DNA from: Dolomedes plantarius
Lineage: Eukaryota > Arthropoda > Arachnida > Araneae > Dolomedidae
NCBI GenBank assembly: GCA_907164885.2
Contig: OU015495.1
Location: forward strand, 208,040,560-208,104,559
Direction: 5' to 3'
DNA: 64,000 bases
Shown: positions 47,986 through 60,922 of the stretch, piece after piece
How positions within the stretch are numbered: position 1 is the first letter of the stretch
Layout of the letters: each line of letters starts with the position of its first letter
The notes under the pieces: generated by a model
What the model saw: the letters and a program-made list of their open reading frames with translations, nothing else
Database searches by the model: none
Told to the model about the DNA's origin: nothing
Made by a program: the position numbers and the translations under genes

Positions 47986-48601
47986 TCTATATATTTAAGT
48001 TGCTAAGCCGACTTTTTGGGCAGTCCATGAGAGAAAACTACTGCATCAATTTACTTCATTTTCGTCTTAAACGAAAGACTGTAATCTGTAGATTTGTCAA
48101 ATTTGGTTTTTATAACCGCAATTTCTATTAATTAGCGATAATTTACAATTGAAAATGCATTTCTGCGCATGCTCAGTTTAAATCATGTTTAAATCTGTCT
48201 TTAGAAACTCATTGTTTCTGTGCATTCTCAGTCCCTTTTTTTAATGATAAACACGTTTATTCCGAGCAATCTCTCAAGATCTCTGTCTGCCATTTTTATT
48301 TTTATGATAATTATGTTCGTGAAGTATAAGATTAAACATCATGGAAATTGATTATTTCGGGCTGTTTAATTAGCGATAATTTACAATTATAAGAAATTGC
48401 TTTCTGCGCATGCTCAGTGACAATTTTAAATCTGACTTTATATACTCACTAAATACATTAATATTTTTCTGCGCATTATTATGATTTTTAACATTTGGCA
48501 ATGATGTGTTGTGTATAAGTTGTGTATTTGTACACAATGTATTTACTATCATACATATGTATTTACTATCTAGCCGTCACGATTTGACGGGTATCAACTA
48601 G
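47986..48601 (+). mobile_element. Helitron family 4 (distinct 3' hairpin)
   Basis: It starts TCTATATATTTAAGTTGC after an A and ends CTAG before a T. The 3' hairpin CCGTCACGATTTGACGG (48574-48590) lies 7 bases before CTAG and differs in sequence from the other Helitrons here. Internally, a block beginning TTAGCGATAATTTACAATT and containing CTGCGCATGCTCAGT occurs twice (about 48132 and 48368). It is non-coding and 616 bp long. Confidence 0.8.
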
Positions 48602-50358
<1,757 letters not shown>

Positions 50359-50359
<1 letters not shown>

Positions 50360-50909
50360 CGAGCGTAAGACTCGTACTCCCTCTTAATTCGTTCCCCTCT
50401 TAATACTTACTCTAATAATATGCAGTCAGAACAATCGTAGGCCTGTGGTATTAACGACAATTAGTTACATCTAAATACTTTATTTAAATTCTTACTAATT
50501 TCCCCGATTCAATCTGTGCCATTTTCGATCTCTCATCTCGGCTGACAAAGACAACCTGTCAGTTCGAAATCCCAAAGAAACTCTGACAAATCCTCTGTTA
50601 ATATTCAAGCGGCAAAACTACACGCATGCTCCGTGATGTTTATCTAATGTTCCGAGACGAATTCATATTATGTAATAGTTCACTCCTCGAAAGCCAAATG
50701 CCTGCATCTAAAAATACACTAGTTCGCCTGACCACAACGCGTGTCAAGGCCACATCTCAAAAAGGGAGTCTCTTTCCCAATTCACGCGAAGCATTTCAAT
50801 TAACTCTGTGAAAATGATGGCGCTCGGTGCCAAATATTAAATTATCCTGAAGCCCCATTTAAAATTTTCGCGATCGCCCCCCCCATATTTTAGCCTTACG
50901 TTTTTCCTT

Positions 50910-50950
<41 letters not shown>

Positions 50951-50966
50951 TGCTTATGGAGTGTTC
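50359..50966. other. Intergenic sequence with a TA tract
   Basis: Less AT-rich than its surroundings. A 61-codon frame at 50626-50811 is not recognised. A (TA)n tract lies at 50913-50949. Confidence 0.4.
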
Positions 50967-51085
50967 AATACACTATACCTCCACTGAATCGCCGCCGTTG
51001 GCAACCATGCTGTTATTCAATGGAACAAATTTGGAACCCAGGTGGGGGACAAAATTTCATCTAAATTGTACAAGTATAGTGTATT
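50967..51085. mobile_element. Possible small MITE
   Basis: AATACACTATAC (50967-50978) and GTATAGTGTATT (51074-51085) are a perfect 12-bp inverted repeat around a 95-bp, GC-richer interior. No second copy and no clear target duplication were seen. Confidence 0.4.
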
Positions 51086-51824
51086 AAGAAGGGTTAAGGC
51101 GATATAAATGTAATATAAAGAGTGTATAAGAATGAAAATGCTTTAGGATATTATTAACAAACATGCGCAAAGATTTTTCCTAATCAACTATGTTATTAGG
51201 CGAATATGCGATAACAGAGAAAATGCTTTGATCTTTAAGCAACATGGTACCCTGTATGTGATCTCTGACAGTGATTTCCATGAAAGAGTCTTGATATTAG
51301 TCGATTACACAGCCTTCGTTACCTTTGAATGTCGGAGTGATTGATTGCTATCGAAAAATTGTTTCTATATTGTTACTCTATTAACATGTTTGAAATGCAA
51401 GAAATATGATACGTAAGGAAAAATGAACTTTGTTTCTAATCGTTTATGGAGTTGTGAAAATATAATTTACCTTTAGACATCATGAATTATTCTTTCATAG
51501 GGGCCACAATTTAATGTGCCAGGAGCATGGATAAATTGCATGCAAACCAATATTTCATTATTATTCTCTCACAAGTTCCACAGGATCCCGTTTAAGGAAA
51601 TAAGCAAACAAGTATTATTTTTATCTCTCTGTAATGTTTAAAATCCGATCGAAATTATTGTTAATTTCCATTTCCAGATTTTCTCTCGCACTTTTTTAAC
51701 TTCTTTACTTATTTGTTTTTTTCGCAATAATGAAAATCTCTTGCTGAAATTCTCGTATGGAATATTTCCTAAACATGTGATGAGACTTTATTTGAAAAAC
51801 TCGAACGACTCTTGGCATGGACGG
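51086..51824. other. AT-rich intergenic sequence
   Basis: Nothing recognised. Confidence 0.5.
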
Positions 51825-51917
51825 TTGTAGCCTTTCGGAATCGGCTTTAAGCTGTAGGTCCCGGTCTAATCAGCCCTCGTGTAGCAAAAAATTACCGTAG
51901 CGCTCCAAACCAAACCT
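51825..51917 (+). mobile_element. tRNA-derived SINE family A, 3' fragment
   Basis: GGAATCGGCTTTAA, CTGTAGGTCCC and TGTAGCAAAAA occur in the same order as in the SINE at 4710-4893, ending in a CCAAACC-type block in both. The promoter half is missing. A small insertion (about 15 bp) separates GGTCCC from TGTAGC compared with the other copy. Confidence 0.7.
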
Positions 51918-52207
51918 GAAAAACACGTAACAATATATGCTTTTATAGCCAATCTGTTGGGATATTCAACTAATTATGTGTTTGTCCCATAGCTGAATTT
52001 AAATAGTGCTTATGTGTTAACAACATAGCTAAGTAATTAATTAAGCATAAAAATCAATATACTTATAAATGACTTAACTGTGAGAGATAAAATGATAAGC
52101 TTTGTTATGAACGCATATTAAACATTTCCTTTAAGTAAAGAACAGAGAACATACAGTCACAAATGTATAAAACAGGACGAACTCTGACAAATGTTTTATT
52201 AACTATT
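51918..52207. other. AT-rich spacer
   Basis: Nothing recognised. Confidence 0.4.
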
Positions 52208-53196
52208 TTAAGAGCACTCTCTACCCTTAAATCTTTAAAACATTCGATTTTTTGAAAAAAAAATATATGTTAAAGCTTAATCATTTCTGAACAAAATAAA
52301 GCAAACCGCATGAAAATATTTTTAGTATATTTGGAGCAGTTTTAAAAAAATTGAAAAAAATTTTAAAGTTGAATGCTTTATGTTCAATTGTATTTTGGAT
52401 TATTTATTTTAAATATAAAACAGGAATTATACATATAAGTGTAAAATTAATTTCATAGTTCTGCGCGCAAGCCAGTATACAATGAAAATGCTTAAAAAAA
52501 CAAGGTATATCTAAAGCATTTAAAAAAAAAAATATTTAAAATTATTTGGAGAGTTCCGGAGATATTGATATTCTAAACATTTAATTACTGATATAGTTTA
52601 TGGTAAGAAAAAATTAAGCTCATTTCTCTCAATATATAATTTTGCATCATTCTGCAACTGATATCGCAAAATCGATGAAACATAATTCCATGAAATTTTT
52701 ATCACTGCATAATCACGTTATTTTATTGCGTCTGAACTAGAGTTATTGCAATCACTACGCATTTCGTTATTTTTTGAGGGGTAAATTAAGGCAAAAATTT
52801 AAGGAAATTTTAAGTATATATTGAGCAGTTTAAAAAAAAAATTGAAAACATATTTTAATGTTGAATGTTTTATGTTCAATTGTATTTTGAATTGTTTGTT
52901 TTGAATATAAAACGGGAATTATACATTTAAGTGTAAAATTAATTTCATAGTTCTGCGTGTAATCCAGTATACAATAAAATTACTTAAAAAAAAACAAGGT
53001 ATATCTAAAGCATTTTTAAAGAAATTATTTAAAATTATTTTGAGAGTTGAAATTTTTTTTATTAAAATAAATATATCAACATATCGTATACATAAAATTT
53101 GGAAAAAAATGGAGTAAATTGAAATAGTAAAATGAGAGTCAAAAAGTATGAAAATAAGCCTTATTTCCTCGACTTAAGTGTCGAGAGTCCCCTTAA
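52208..53196. mobile_element. TTAA-flanked MITE, family GGGGACT, copy 2 (inverted)
   Basis: TTAA at 52208-52211 and 53193-53196; the right tip AGTCCCC is intact, the left tip is mutated (GAGCACT). The interior is the reverse complement of 1524-2273, sharing CCTTAAATCTTTAAAACATT and CTCGACTTAAG. It is longer because a ~240-bp internal block occurs twice (52320-52560 and 52808-53051). Confidence 0.75.
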
Positions 53197-54413
53197 GCAA
53201 TCGCAGATTATACAGTTGAATAAGAACAGAAGATAATGAACTGTGATAAAGGTTTTATTGATTATACTTTATTTACACAAGACATGACATTGATTCTAGA
53301 GATTAAATCAGGAATTTTAGCCCCTACCTTGATGCAGGGGTATAATCCATATATTATTTCCAGTAGAAATATATTGTATTTTAAAATACCGCAAAGTCAG
53401 GAGTTTAAATTTTACTTATCCATAATAGATGTTACCGTTTACCTAAATTCGTGTCATTGAGCTAACTATTTTAGATTTTCATTTAATTTATTTTCAAGAA
53501 GTTCGTAATTTCTCAAGAAAAGGTAAAATTAATTTATTTCATAAGCACAACTTAACTGACTCATCTATGATACCTCGTTAAGTTTTTATTTTCACCAGAG
53601 GGAGATAACCGCAAAATATCAGTTTACTAATTACATGAAACAATTAAACTTCTATAAAAGTAAATTTTGAAATTTGAATACAGACTTTTTAAAAAAAGGT
53701 ATATTAAAATGATGCGTTAAAATTCAGCGATGAATCAGAACATACATATTCTATCTGAATTAGAATCCGAATTATTCCTCTGAAAAAATACATATTCACT
53801 GCATTTATACATTCGGAGTCTCAGATTCTAAACTCTGCTAGGCTCTGTTTTTCTTTCAAGGCCGATGTTCCCGCTCTGAGAACACAGCCTTAATTTATTC
53901 TTCCTTGATAAAAGTTTTGCTTGCAAAGATATATAATTAGTTTGAATTTCGATCTTTCGGAATTTCACCACAGATGCCATAATTTACTGCCTATATTAAA
54001 TATTTCAAACATCAGTTATTTTTAAAACTAAATTTATTAGATTCTTCTTAACAGAAAAATACATAATTTAAAAAAAAATCTTTGTTCTTTGTATAGGCTG
54101 TATCCTAAGTTTTGCTAAAGCTTTTAATTATACTCGGGGTCTGGTAACGCGTTTTTTTCTTGCGTTTCTTTTATACCCTCATCAAGGAATCACTGTCTTA
54201 GTTTGACAGAGTTTCGGTCAATTGATCTGTAGAGGAAATCAGTAATTTTTTTCTAGGAATCTAAGCAGTTTTTCAGAAATTTATTAGTGGCTGGACTGAA
54301 AAGGAGAGAGTCTGTAATAGTAAGGCATGAGTATTCTTAAGAAATATGTTTTCCTACTATGTAGAACAGTTCGTTTTTGCAGTGCAACTGCCATCATTGC
54401 AATTTATAGTACG
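53197..54413. other. AT-rich intergenic sequence
   Basis: A 74-codon frame at 53236-53460 is open but carries no recognised motif. Nothing else is supported. Confidence 0.4.
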
Positions 54414-55205
54414 TTAGCTGAAACCCCGTACTTCGCTACGGAGTACATTCAAATTAAATACAACGGTAAATGTATGCAATTAATGCCAAAAATATGTTTA
54501 AATATATTTATAATAAATACAACGATCAATGTATGCAATTGATGTAAAAAAACGAAAAAATATATTTATAAAAAATCGGAAGGGACATTTTTATAGACAA
54601 AATAATGCAGAAGAAAATATTCAAATAAAATCTAATAGAACATACTAAAGAATATAGTACAGTTAATATAGTACAGTTTGAGGAACATATCTTTTACTGC
54701 ATTTTAATATTTTTTGGATAATTTCCAATCGTCTTCCGCATTAGCAAGAAAAAAAAATATTCTTTTGTCTATTTCGTTGCTATGAACGTGACGATAAATT
54801 AATTTAAAGTACCAGAAAAAGAAATCCCATAATCAGCATTTAATTAATTAAATTCTAAAAATGAATCTTTAAAAATTGCCCAAAAATCAGAAAATGAAGG
54901 TAAAGATTCAGAAAAGATCTCATTTTAAACTAATTTTCAGGATTTTTCTCGTGATATAAATTTTATAACCCCCAAATTATTATTTTAAATGCAAACTTTA
55001 AAAAAGTTACTAAAACAGCTTAAAAATTTAATTTAAAAAATCTAAGAAGAATTTTTCAAAAATCTTTCTTAGTGCACCCCTACACTATAAGAAGAATCGC
55101 CATGCAAAATGTCAACCCTTTAGGTCCAGCGGTTTGGTCTGTGCGTTGTATGTCAGTGAGTCAGTCAGTGAGTCAGTCAGTGAGTCAGTCAGTTACTGAA
55201 CTGTT

Positions 55206-55262
<57 letters not shown>

Positions 55263-55269
55263 ATATAGA
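54414..55269 (-). mobile_element. Helitron family 2, copy b
   Basis: On the minus strand, the 5' TC at 55269 is followed by a TA-rich lead and the TGACTGACTCACTGACTGAC-type repeat. The 3' end has CCGTAGCGAAGTACGGGG, with terminal CTAA in place of CTAG. An internal duplication of CAATGTATGCAATTGATG-type sequence occurs near the 3' end (54468-54546). It is non-coding. Confidence 0.8.
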
Positions 55270-55560
55270 TTATAGAGAAGAAGTTCATTTGTTCTCTTTA
55301 TTCACGCTTTTATGATACTTGTTCCCTATAAACCGTATGTGTATCGCTTTTTACACTCGACATGAATTAATTTGTGTTGATGATGTGTCAGCTACGGAAA
55401 TTAGCTGACACATCATCAACAGGAGCTGTTATCAGAGGCGAATTTGAAGAATTTCCTTCAATTTCTTGATTTTACAAATTTGTGAGACATCTCGGGAAAA
55501 ATAAAATATTTTCTCTCAAATATTCTATGCATTTTAGTTATTTCAATCTTACACAAATTA
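55270..55560. other. Spacer containing a perfect 19-bp-stem hairpin
   Basis: TGTTGATGATGTGTCAGCT (55375-55393) and AGCTGACACATCATCAACA (55403-55421) form a perfect stem with a 9-base loop. Nothing else is recognised. Confidence 0.7.
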
Positions 55561-55770
55561 GGCTGGTGGCAGCCCTGTGGTACAGCGTGCGGGTTTTCGG
55601 TGCTGAGGGTGCTCGGATCGAATCCCGGCGTCGCGTCACGAAAAATGCCTACGTTTGTGTGGTTCCTTCATAGGAGGTAATTCTGTGCGCCTAAATGGTG
55701 CCCTAATGATAAAATTGACAGTAAACTGCGGCGTACTATAGGTAAATGATTGACGACAAGTACCCCCGCT

Positions 55771-55773
<3 letters not shown>
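55561..55773 (+). mobile_element. tRNA-derived SINE, family C
   Basis: An A-box-like TGTGGTACAGCG (~55577) and a B box GGATCGAATCCCG (55615-55627) with tRNA-like spacing. The tail (GGTTCCTTCATAGGAGG, CCTAAATGGTGCCC) resembles the tail of the SINE at 28705. A (TA)n tract follows immediately and may have grown from its tail. Confidence 0.7.

Positions 55774-55848
<75 letters not shown>
55774..55848. repeat. (TA)n microsatellite at SINE end
   Basis: Pure TA tract directly after the SINE. Confidence 0.95.
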
Positions 55849-55850
<2 letters not shown>

Positions 55851-57005
55851 AATAACTACCTACAATGTCTGTATGACATAGAGTGTTCGATTATGCATAT
55901 AGAAAGTAGAGCACTATTATTATTTTAAAAGGGAAAATTAAAAAGGATTTGTAAAAAACTTTAGGTTTTGACTCTATTCTATGCAACTGAAATAACCACG
56001 AATACATGCAGAATATTATAAAAGTAAATATTTTTACTTGTTACAAATGCGTATTTTGGCAAAAAAAATATTGTCATCCCTCAGATTTCGTTTCAATTAA
56101 ATTTAAATTAAAAGATAATAATGTCTTATTTGTATTTACATATCTTACATAGTAAACATGATTTTAAGAAAAGTGCTTGTTTAAGAATTTTTGTTTCATT
56201 TTTATTTACTTGAAAACCTGAGAATTCACAAAATATTCTTACGCATTGAAAAGGGTTTAAATTGCGTACTGAAACTCTCCATTTAAATGGCCTAAATGAG
56301 CGGTTTTCTCGAATTGAAACCATATGGTTTTCGTCCAAAGTAGAAAGGAAATTACCTCACCAGCATCATGCATGCTTGTAGCACTAGTATATTATGGTTA
56401 AAATGTCATCTCTAGAAAATTTATGTGTATTTATGTACTACGCATTTCAAAGCTTTACTTCACAAAACTTTCACGAAATAGGAAACAATTTCACAAACTG
56501 TTTCCTAGGTAAATCCTGGTTTTCTGAAAGCAAATATTGCGAAAATTGCGTAGAGATATTTCCTTTACATTTCATAGTAAGTATGCATATTTTTATCTAT
56601 TTCTCAATCCCGTAATCCATTGGTGCACGCAAAAGCGTTGATACAAATACTTCACATAGAACCTTAAAAATTTATTTTTTACTTATTGAATCACTCTCTT
56701 CAAAAACAAATCGTAGACATAGACTCGGGTGCAAAATGTACCTAATATCCAAGCAATAATTTCATTTCTGTTTCAATATTAAAACAGATAAATACCACTT
56801 AGAGGTTACTACTTATTATGGTTCCGATTATTTTGATCTACTACATTTAAAATTTCGAATTTTTTTATAGTGATAAATTGTATAAAATTCCTAAAACACA
56901 CTTCTATAAAATAATAAGAAGCCTAAGGACTTTGTAGAGTATAGCTCACTTCTAAACACACTTGGGTGTATATAATTTGAAGTGGCACTTTGGGTGTATA
57001 TAATT
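55849..57005. other. AT-rich intergenic sequence
   Basis: No gene. A short duplicated GGGTGTATATAATTTGA (near 56965 and 56993) lies immediately outside the LTR copy. Confidence 0.5.
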
Positions 57006-57313
57006 TGATACAAACACAATTTATGCATGAAACAATGTTTATTGAATTCGTTGCACATATAGAATTTGCTTTTACAGCAATAAGCATACGTACTACTTGT
57101 ACGGAATATACATTAGCATTCAATAAAAATACACTTTGCCATACTCACAAACCAGCAGAGAGTCAAACCAGCAGTTCTGTCACGTAAACTTTGGGCCCCC
57201 TAAGCACTAGCGCAGGATAGTACCTGGAGCTGCTTACTTCGTAGCTACCTCTCGCTTATCTATCAACTTTAACAACCTATTTTACTTAATCAAGCTGCTT
57301 GGTATTTATACCA
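57006..57313 (-). mobile_element. Probable solo LTR, copy 2 (inverted)
   Basis: Reverse-complement match to 5264-5571 from the TATA box (GGTATAAATACC) to the terminal ...TTTGTATCA, including the GGGGGCCCAAAGTTTA block and AATAAA. Small indels separate the copies. No internal retrotransposon sequence adjoins. Confidence 0.6.
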
Positions 57314-58172
57314 AGCGCGACAGTTTGACAAGGCGTATAATCGAAAGCTGTGGTCTCTGTAATTTTGAATGCTTACACTAATATATACTCCCCTTTCATG
57401 TTATGTCTTCAGTTAAAATATTTTTTTATTTGATAATTTATATTTAATTTAACTTTTAATCTGGATGCCAGGTGATGAATATCAAAAGCAGATGTAAATT
57501 TCGCACTTTTACATCTAAGTTAAGTTTTACATCCTGCAGTAATAATTTAACAATATCAAATAAATCAAATTTATAACACTTCAAATTACATTTCATTTAC
57601 TTATTTAAAGAATCCCTCAAAGCTTTTAATTATCCTGCAATGATTGACGTCCCTAATTTACTTTATTAGAAAATAATGCTGGATGCAAAATTACGTCCTG
57701 AATTCAACATACTTTATATAGGTATTAACTATAATTGTTGAATTTAACACATTTATCGGAATGTTCCGTCAGCCTATTTTGCATAACGTTGAAATCAGTA
57801 ACTTAAAAGCTATTTAGAAATAGCAAGTTCCAAAACACTCTAGGGCCGTAATTAATACTCGTAAATCGATAATAATATCGACGTTTCACTGAAACGTGGA
57901 GAAAGGGAATGTATGACTCCAACGGGGGGATTATGTGAGAGAGGCGGAAAAATTATAGGGAAAGAAAAGATAATCTACTTCAAGCAGCTAACACGATAAT
58001 GAAAATTAGATAACTGTTTTACGAAATTTGTCCTCACATGAAATTCTAGTTTGTAACAAATCACATTCGTATCGTAAATTTGATCAAAGGGCTCCATCCT
58101 TATTATCTTACACTTTATTACAAATTGAGTACCAGCGACAAGTTTGTATAATTTTAGATCATATATAATAAA
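57314..58172. other. AT-rich intergenic sequence
   Basis: Nothing recognised before the Helitron nest. Confidence 0.5.
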
Positions 58173-58241
58173 CTAGCTGAATACCCGTACTTCGCTACGG
58201 AGTACATTCACATTAAATACATAGGTCAATGTATGCAATTT

Positions 58242-58298
<57 letters not shown>

Positions 58299-59010
58299 TT
58301 ATAATAAATACAACGATCAATGTATGCAATTGATGTAAAAAAAAAAATATATATTTATAAACGATTGTAACGGATATTTTTACAGACAAATAACGTAGAA
58401 GAAAATATTCAAATAAAATCTAATAGAACATTCTAAAGAATATAGTACAGTTAATATAGTGCAGTTTAAGGAACATATCTTTTACTGTATTTTAATATTT
58501 TTTGAATAATGTCCAATCGTCTGCCACATTAGCAAGAAAAAAATTTTTTTTTTGTCTGTTTAGTTGTTATGCACGTGACGCAAAATTAGTTTAAAGTAAC
58601 ACAAAAAGAAAATAAACCACGTGATCAGCATTTTATAAATTAAATTCTAAAAATTAATTTTTAAAAATTCACCAAAAATCAGAAAATAGAGGTAAAGATT
58701 AAAAAAAAGACTTCATTTTAAAGAAATTTTTATGATCTGTCTCAATATATCTGTCTGATATAAATTTATATCTGTCTGATATAAGTTTTATAACCCTCAG
58801 ATTATTATTTTAAATGCAAACATAAAAAAAAATTATAAAAACAGCTTAAAAATGTAATTTAAAAAAACTAAGAAGAATTTTCCAAAAATCTTTCTTAGTG
58901 CACCCCTACACTATAAGAAGAAACGCCATGCAAAATTTCAGCCCTTTAGGTCCAACGGTTTGGTCTGTGAGTTGTATGTCAGTCAGTTGCGGAACTGTTA
59001 TATATATATA
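58173..59010 (-). mobile_element. Helitron family 2, copy c
   Basis: On the minus strand the 3' end is intact: CCGTAGCGAAGTACGGG hairpin region, then CTAG (58173-58176) next to A/T. The 5' end runs into TA repeats, where a family 1 Helitron inserted at 59011, so the terminal TC cannot be told apart from that copy's flank. It shares the CAACGGTTTGGTC-type block with the other copies. A TATCTGTCTGATATAA duplication lies near 58747-58790. Confidence 0.8.
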
Positions 59011-59519
59011 CTAGCATTATTGCCCGGCGTTGCCCGGGTAGATATATAGATATAAAATATTTTATGCATTCCATCAAAAAAATACTGGGCTGCACTCCCG
59101 CTCTTCATGTTCATCTGGCCAGACAGAATGCGCTTAGCACGTTTCGACTGAAATGATATACAAACAATAAGAAAGAAAGAAACTTTGAGCCTGCGGACCT
59201 TCATCTGATTTTAAGGTCATTCCCAACCCTCTTTCTCCCGCTCATTGGAATTCCCCCCCCTCCTCCGTCATCCTCAAACCTCCCGTCTTAACGCAGCTGG
59301 TCGAGGGAAATCCACAGGGGGTACACGCACCTCTATCGGGCACAAAAAACATTAAAAAATTAATTTAAAAAAAACTAATTGAGCCCCAAATTTCGTTTTT
59401 CCTGATTTAAGTTTCTCGGGTCCAAAACATTAACTGTGCCGAATTTGGTCCCGGTGGGTGATACAGTCTATGATTCTATAGCGGACAAACAAACAGACAA
59501 GCTCTTTTATATATATAGA
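59011..59519 (-). mobile_element. Helitron family 1, copy 2
   Basis: On the minus strand it starts TCTATATATATAAAAGAGC at 59519 and ends with hairpin CCCGGGCAACGCCGGG and CTAG (59011-59014). Termini and order match the copy at 783-1194, with about 100 bp more interior. It inserted at the 5' edge of the family 2 Helitron. Confidence 0.85.
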
Positions 59520-59936
59520 TACATAATGCAATTGTTTATAGAAAATAATAAGAGGACAGTAAGAAATATTATTTTCATAATTTCTAAAACAGTGCATTAA
59601 TATAATTAAATGCACTTCTTCTGAATAAGAATATCATGGAGTATATAATTACAACATTTTTTTTGTTGTTTAAAAGTATTAAGAATATTAAGACGTATAT
59701 ACGAACATATATCCTTAACTTATAGTAAAATGCTGTATTATAGGCAATTTTCGATAGGTTGAAATGTGAATATAAGCTCCATTCACTCTCAAATATCTGA
59801 TCAAGTGCCTCTAATAATCTCCATAATAATAATCCGTGACTGTCTACTGTTGACGTCAGTTCATCCGAAGTTTACATCTGCTAAGCACCCTATATCGGCT
59901 TAAACTTGAACTGTATAATTAATATCACGCGATATC
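59520..59936. other. Spacer before a possible exon
   Basis: AT-rich; it ends in an acceptor-like ATATCAACCATTTAG at about 59931-59945. No other feature is seen. Confidence 0.4.
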
Positions 59937-59945
59937 AACCATTTA

Positions 59946-60115
59946 GGGAAGTATTTGATGGAGAAAGGAGTAGTGCCAATGAAATCGGAAAATATGAGAA
60001 GTGCTGGGAACATGCATTGAAGGAATTTAAGAAAAGTTCTACAGCAAGGACTTTCCGTGGACTGAAAGGATTAAAATTTGACGCCATGGAATTTTTGAAG
60101 GGAAACATTAGATAA
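59946..60115 (+). CDS. Possible 3'-terminal exon of an unidentified gene
   Basis: An acceptor-like CCATTTAG is followed by about 56 open codons of ordinary composition, rich in Lys/Glu and including EIGKYEKCWEHALKEFKKSS and GLKGLKFDAMEFL, ending TAA at 60113-60115. AATAAA occurs about 60 bases later (near 60174), a plausible polyadenylation signal. The open frame extends upstream to 59906, but that part has an AT-rich, intron-like composition. I do not recognise the protein. No earlier exon was found in the window, so a transposon relic or a chance ORF remains possible. Confidence 0.35.
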
Positions 60116-60145
60116 ACGATTCTAAGAAGAAAGATTTATTTCTCA

Positions 60146-60287
60146 TCGTTTATAAGCATGTAATTCTTGAGAAAATAAAAATTTCACAGTTTTAGATCAT
60201 CAGATAGCTGTGAGAATAATTTAGATTTATTGAAATTTTATAGTATTCTTAATCATTCTTTGAACACTGTTTTATAATCTATGTATA
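60146..60287 (+). repeat. Direct duplication X, left copy, flanking a Helitron
   Basis: TCGTTTATAAGCATGTAATT ... ACACTGTTTTATAA, 142 bp, ending exactly where the family 2 Helitron begins. The right copy (62744-62864) begins exactly where that Helitron ends. The copies differ by several substitutions and an ~11-bp indel. Confidence 0.9.
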
Positions 60288-60815
60288 TAAAACAGTTCCG
60301 TAACAGATCCTGACTCATTCATTCACTGACTGACTGACTGACTGACTGACATACAACGCACAGACCAAACCACTGGACCTAAAGGGCTGAAATTTTGCAT
60401 GGTGATTCTTCTAATAGTGTAGGGGTGCACTAAGAAAGATTTTTCAAAAATTCTTCTTAGATTTTTTAAAAATTAAATTTTTAAGCTGTTTTTAAACTTT
60501 TTTACGTTTGCATTTAAAATAATACATTGAGGGTTATAAAATTTATATAACGAGAAAGATCACAAAAATTCCTTCAAAATGAAATTTTTTTCGAATTTTT
60601 ACCTCCATTTCCTGATTTTTGGTGAATTTTTAAAGATTAATTTTTAGAATTTAATTTATTAAATGCTGATCACGTGATTTCTTTTTCTGGTACTTTCAAT
60701 AAATTTATCGTCACGTGCGTAACAACTAAATAGTCAAAAAAAAATTGTTTTCCTCTTGCTAATGCAGCAGACGATTGGATATTATCCAAAAAAAATGCAT
60801 ATCCCTTACGATTTT

Positions 60816-60863
<48 letters not shown>

Positions 60864-60922
60864 TAGATAGATAGATATTTTACATCAATTGTATACATTG
60901 ATCATTGCATTTATTATAAATA

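Noticed and set aside
48132..48430. Repeated blocks with fairly regular spacing, considered as a CRISPR-like array
   Set aside because: Only two diverged units, in a eukaryotic Helitron; no CRISPR features.
53236..53460. 74-codon open frame
   Set aside because: No recognised motif; length is within chance expectation for this amount of sequence.
59011..59519. Reading the 783-1194 and 59011-59519 copies as LTRs of one large element
   Set aside because: They are inverted relative to each other and have Helitron termini (TC ... hairpin ... CTAG).
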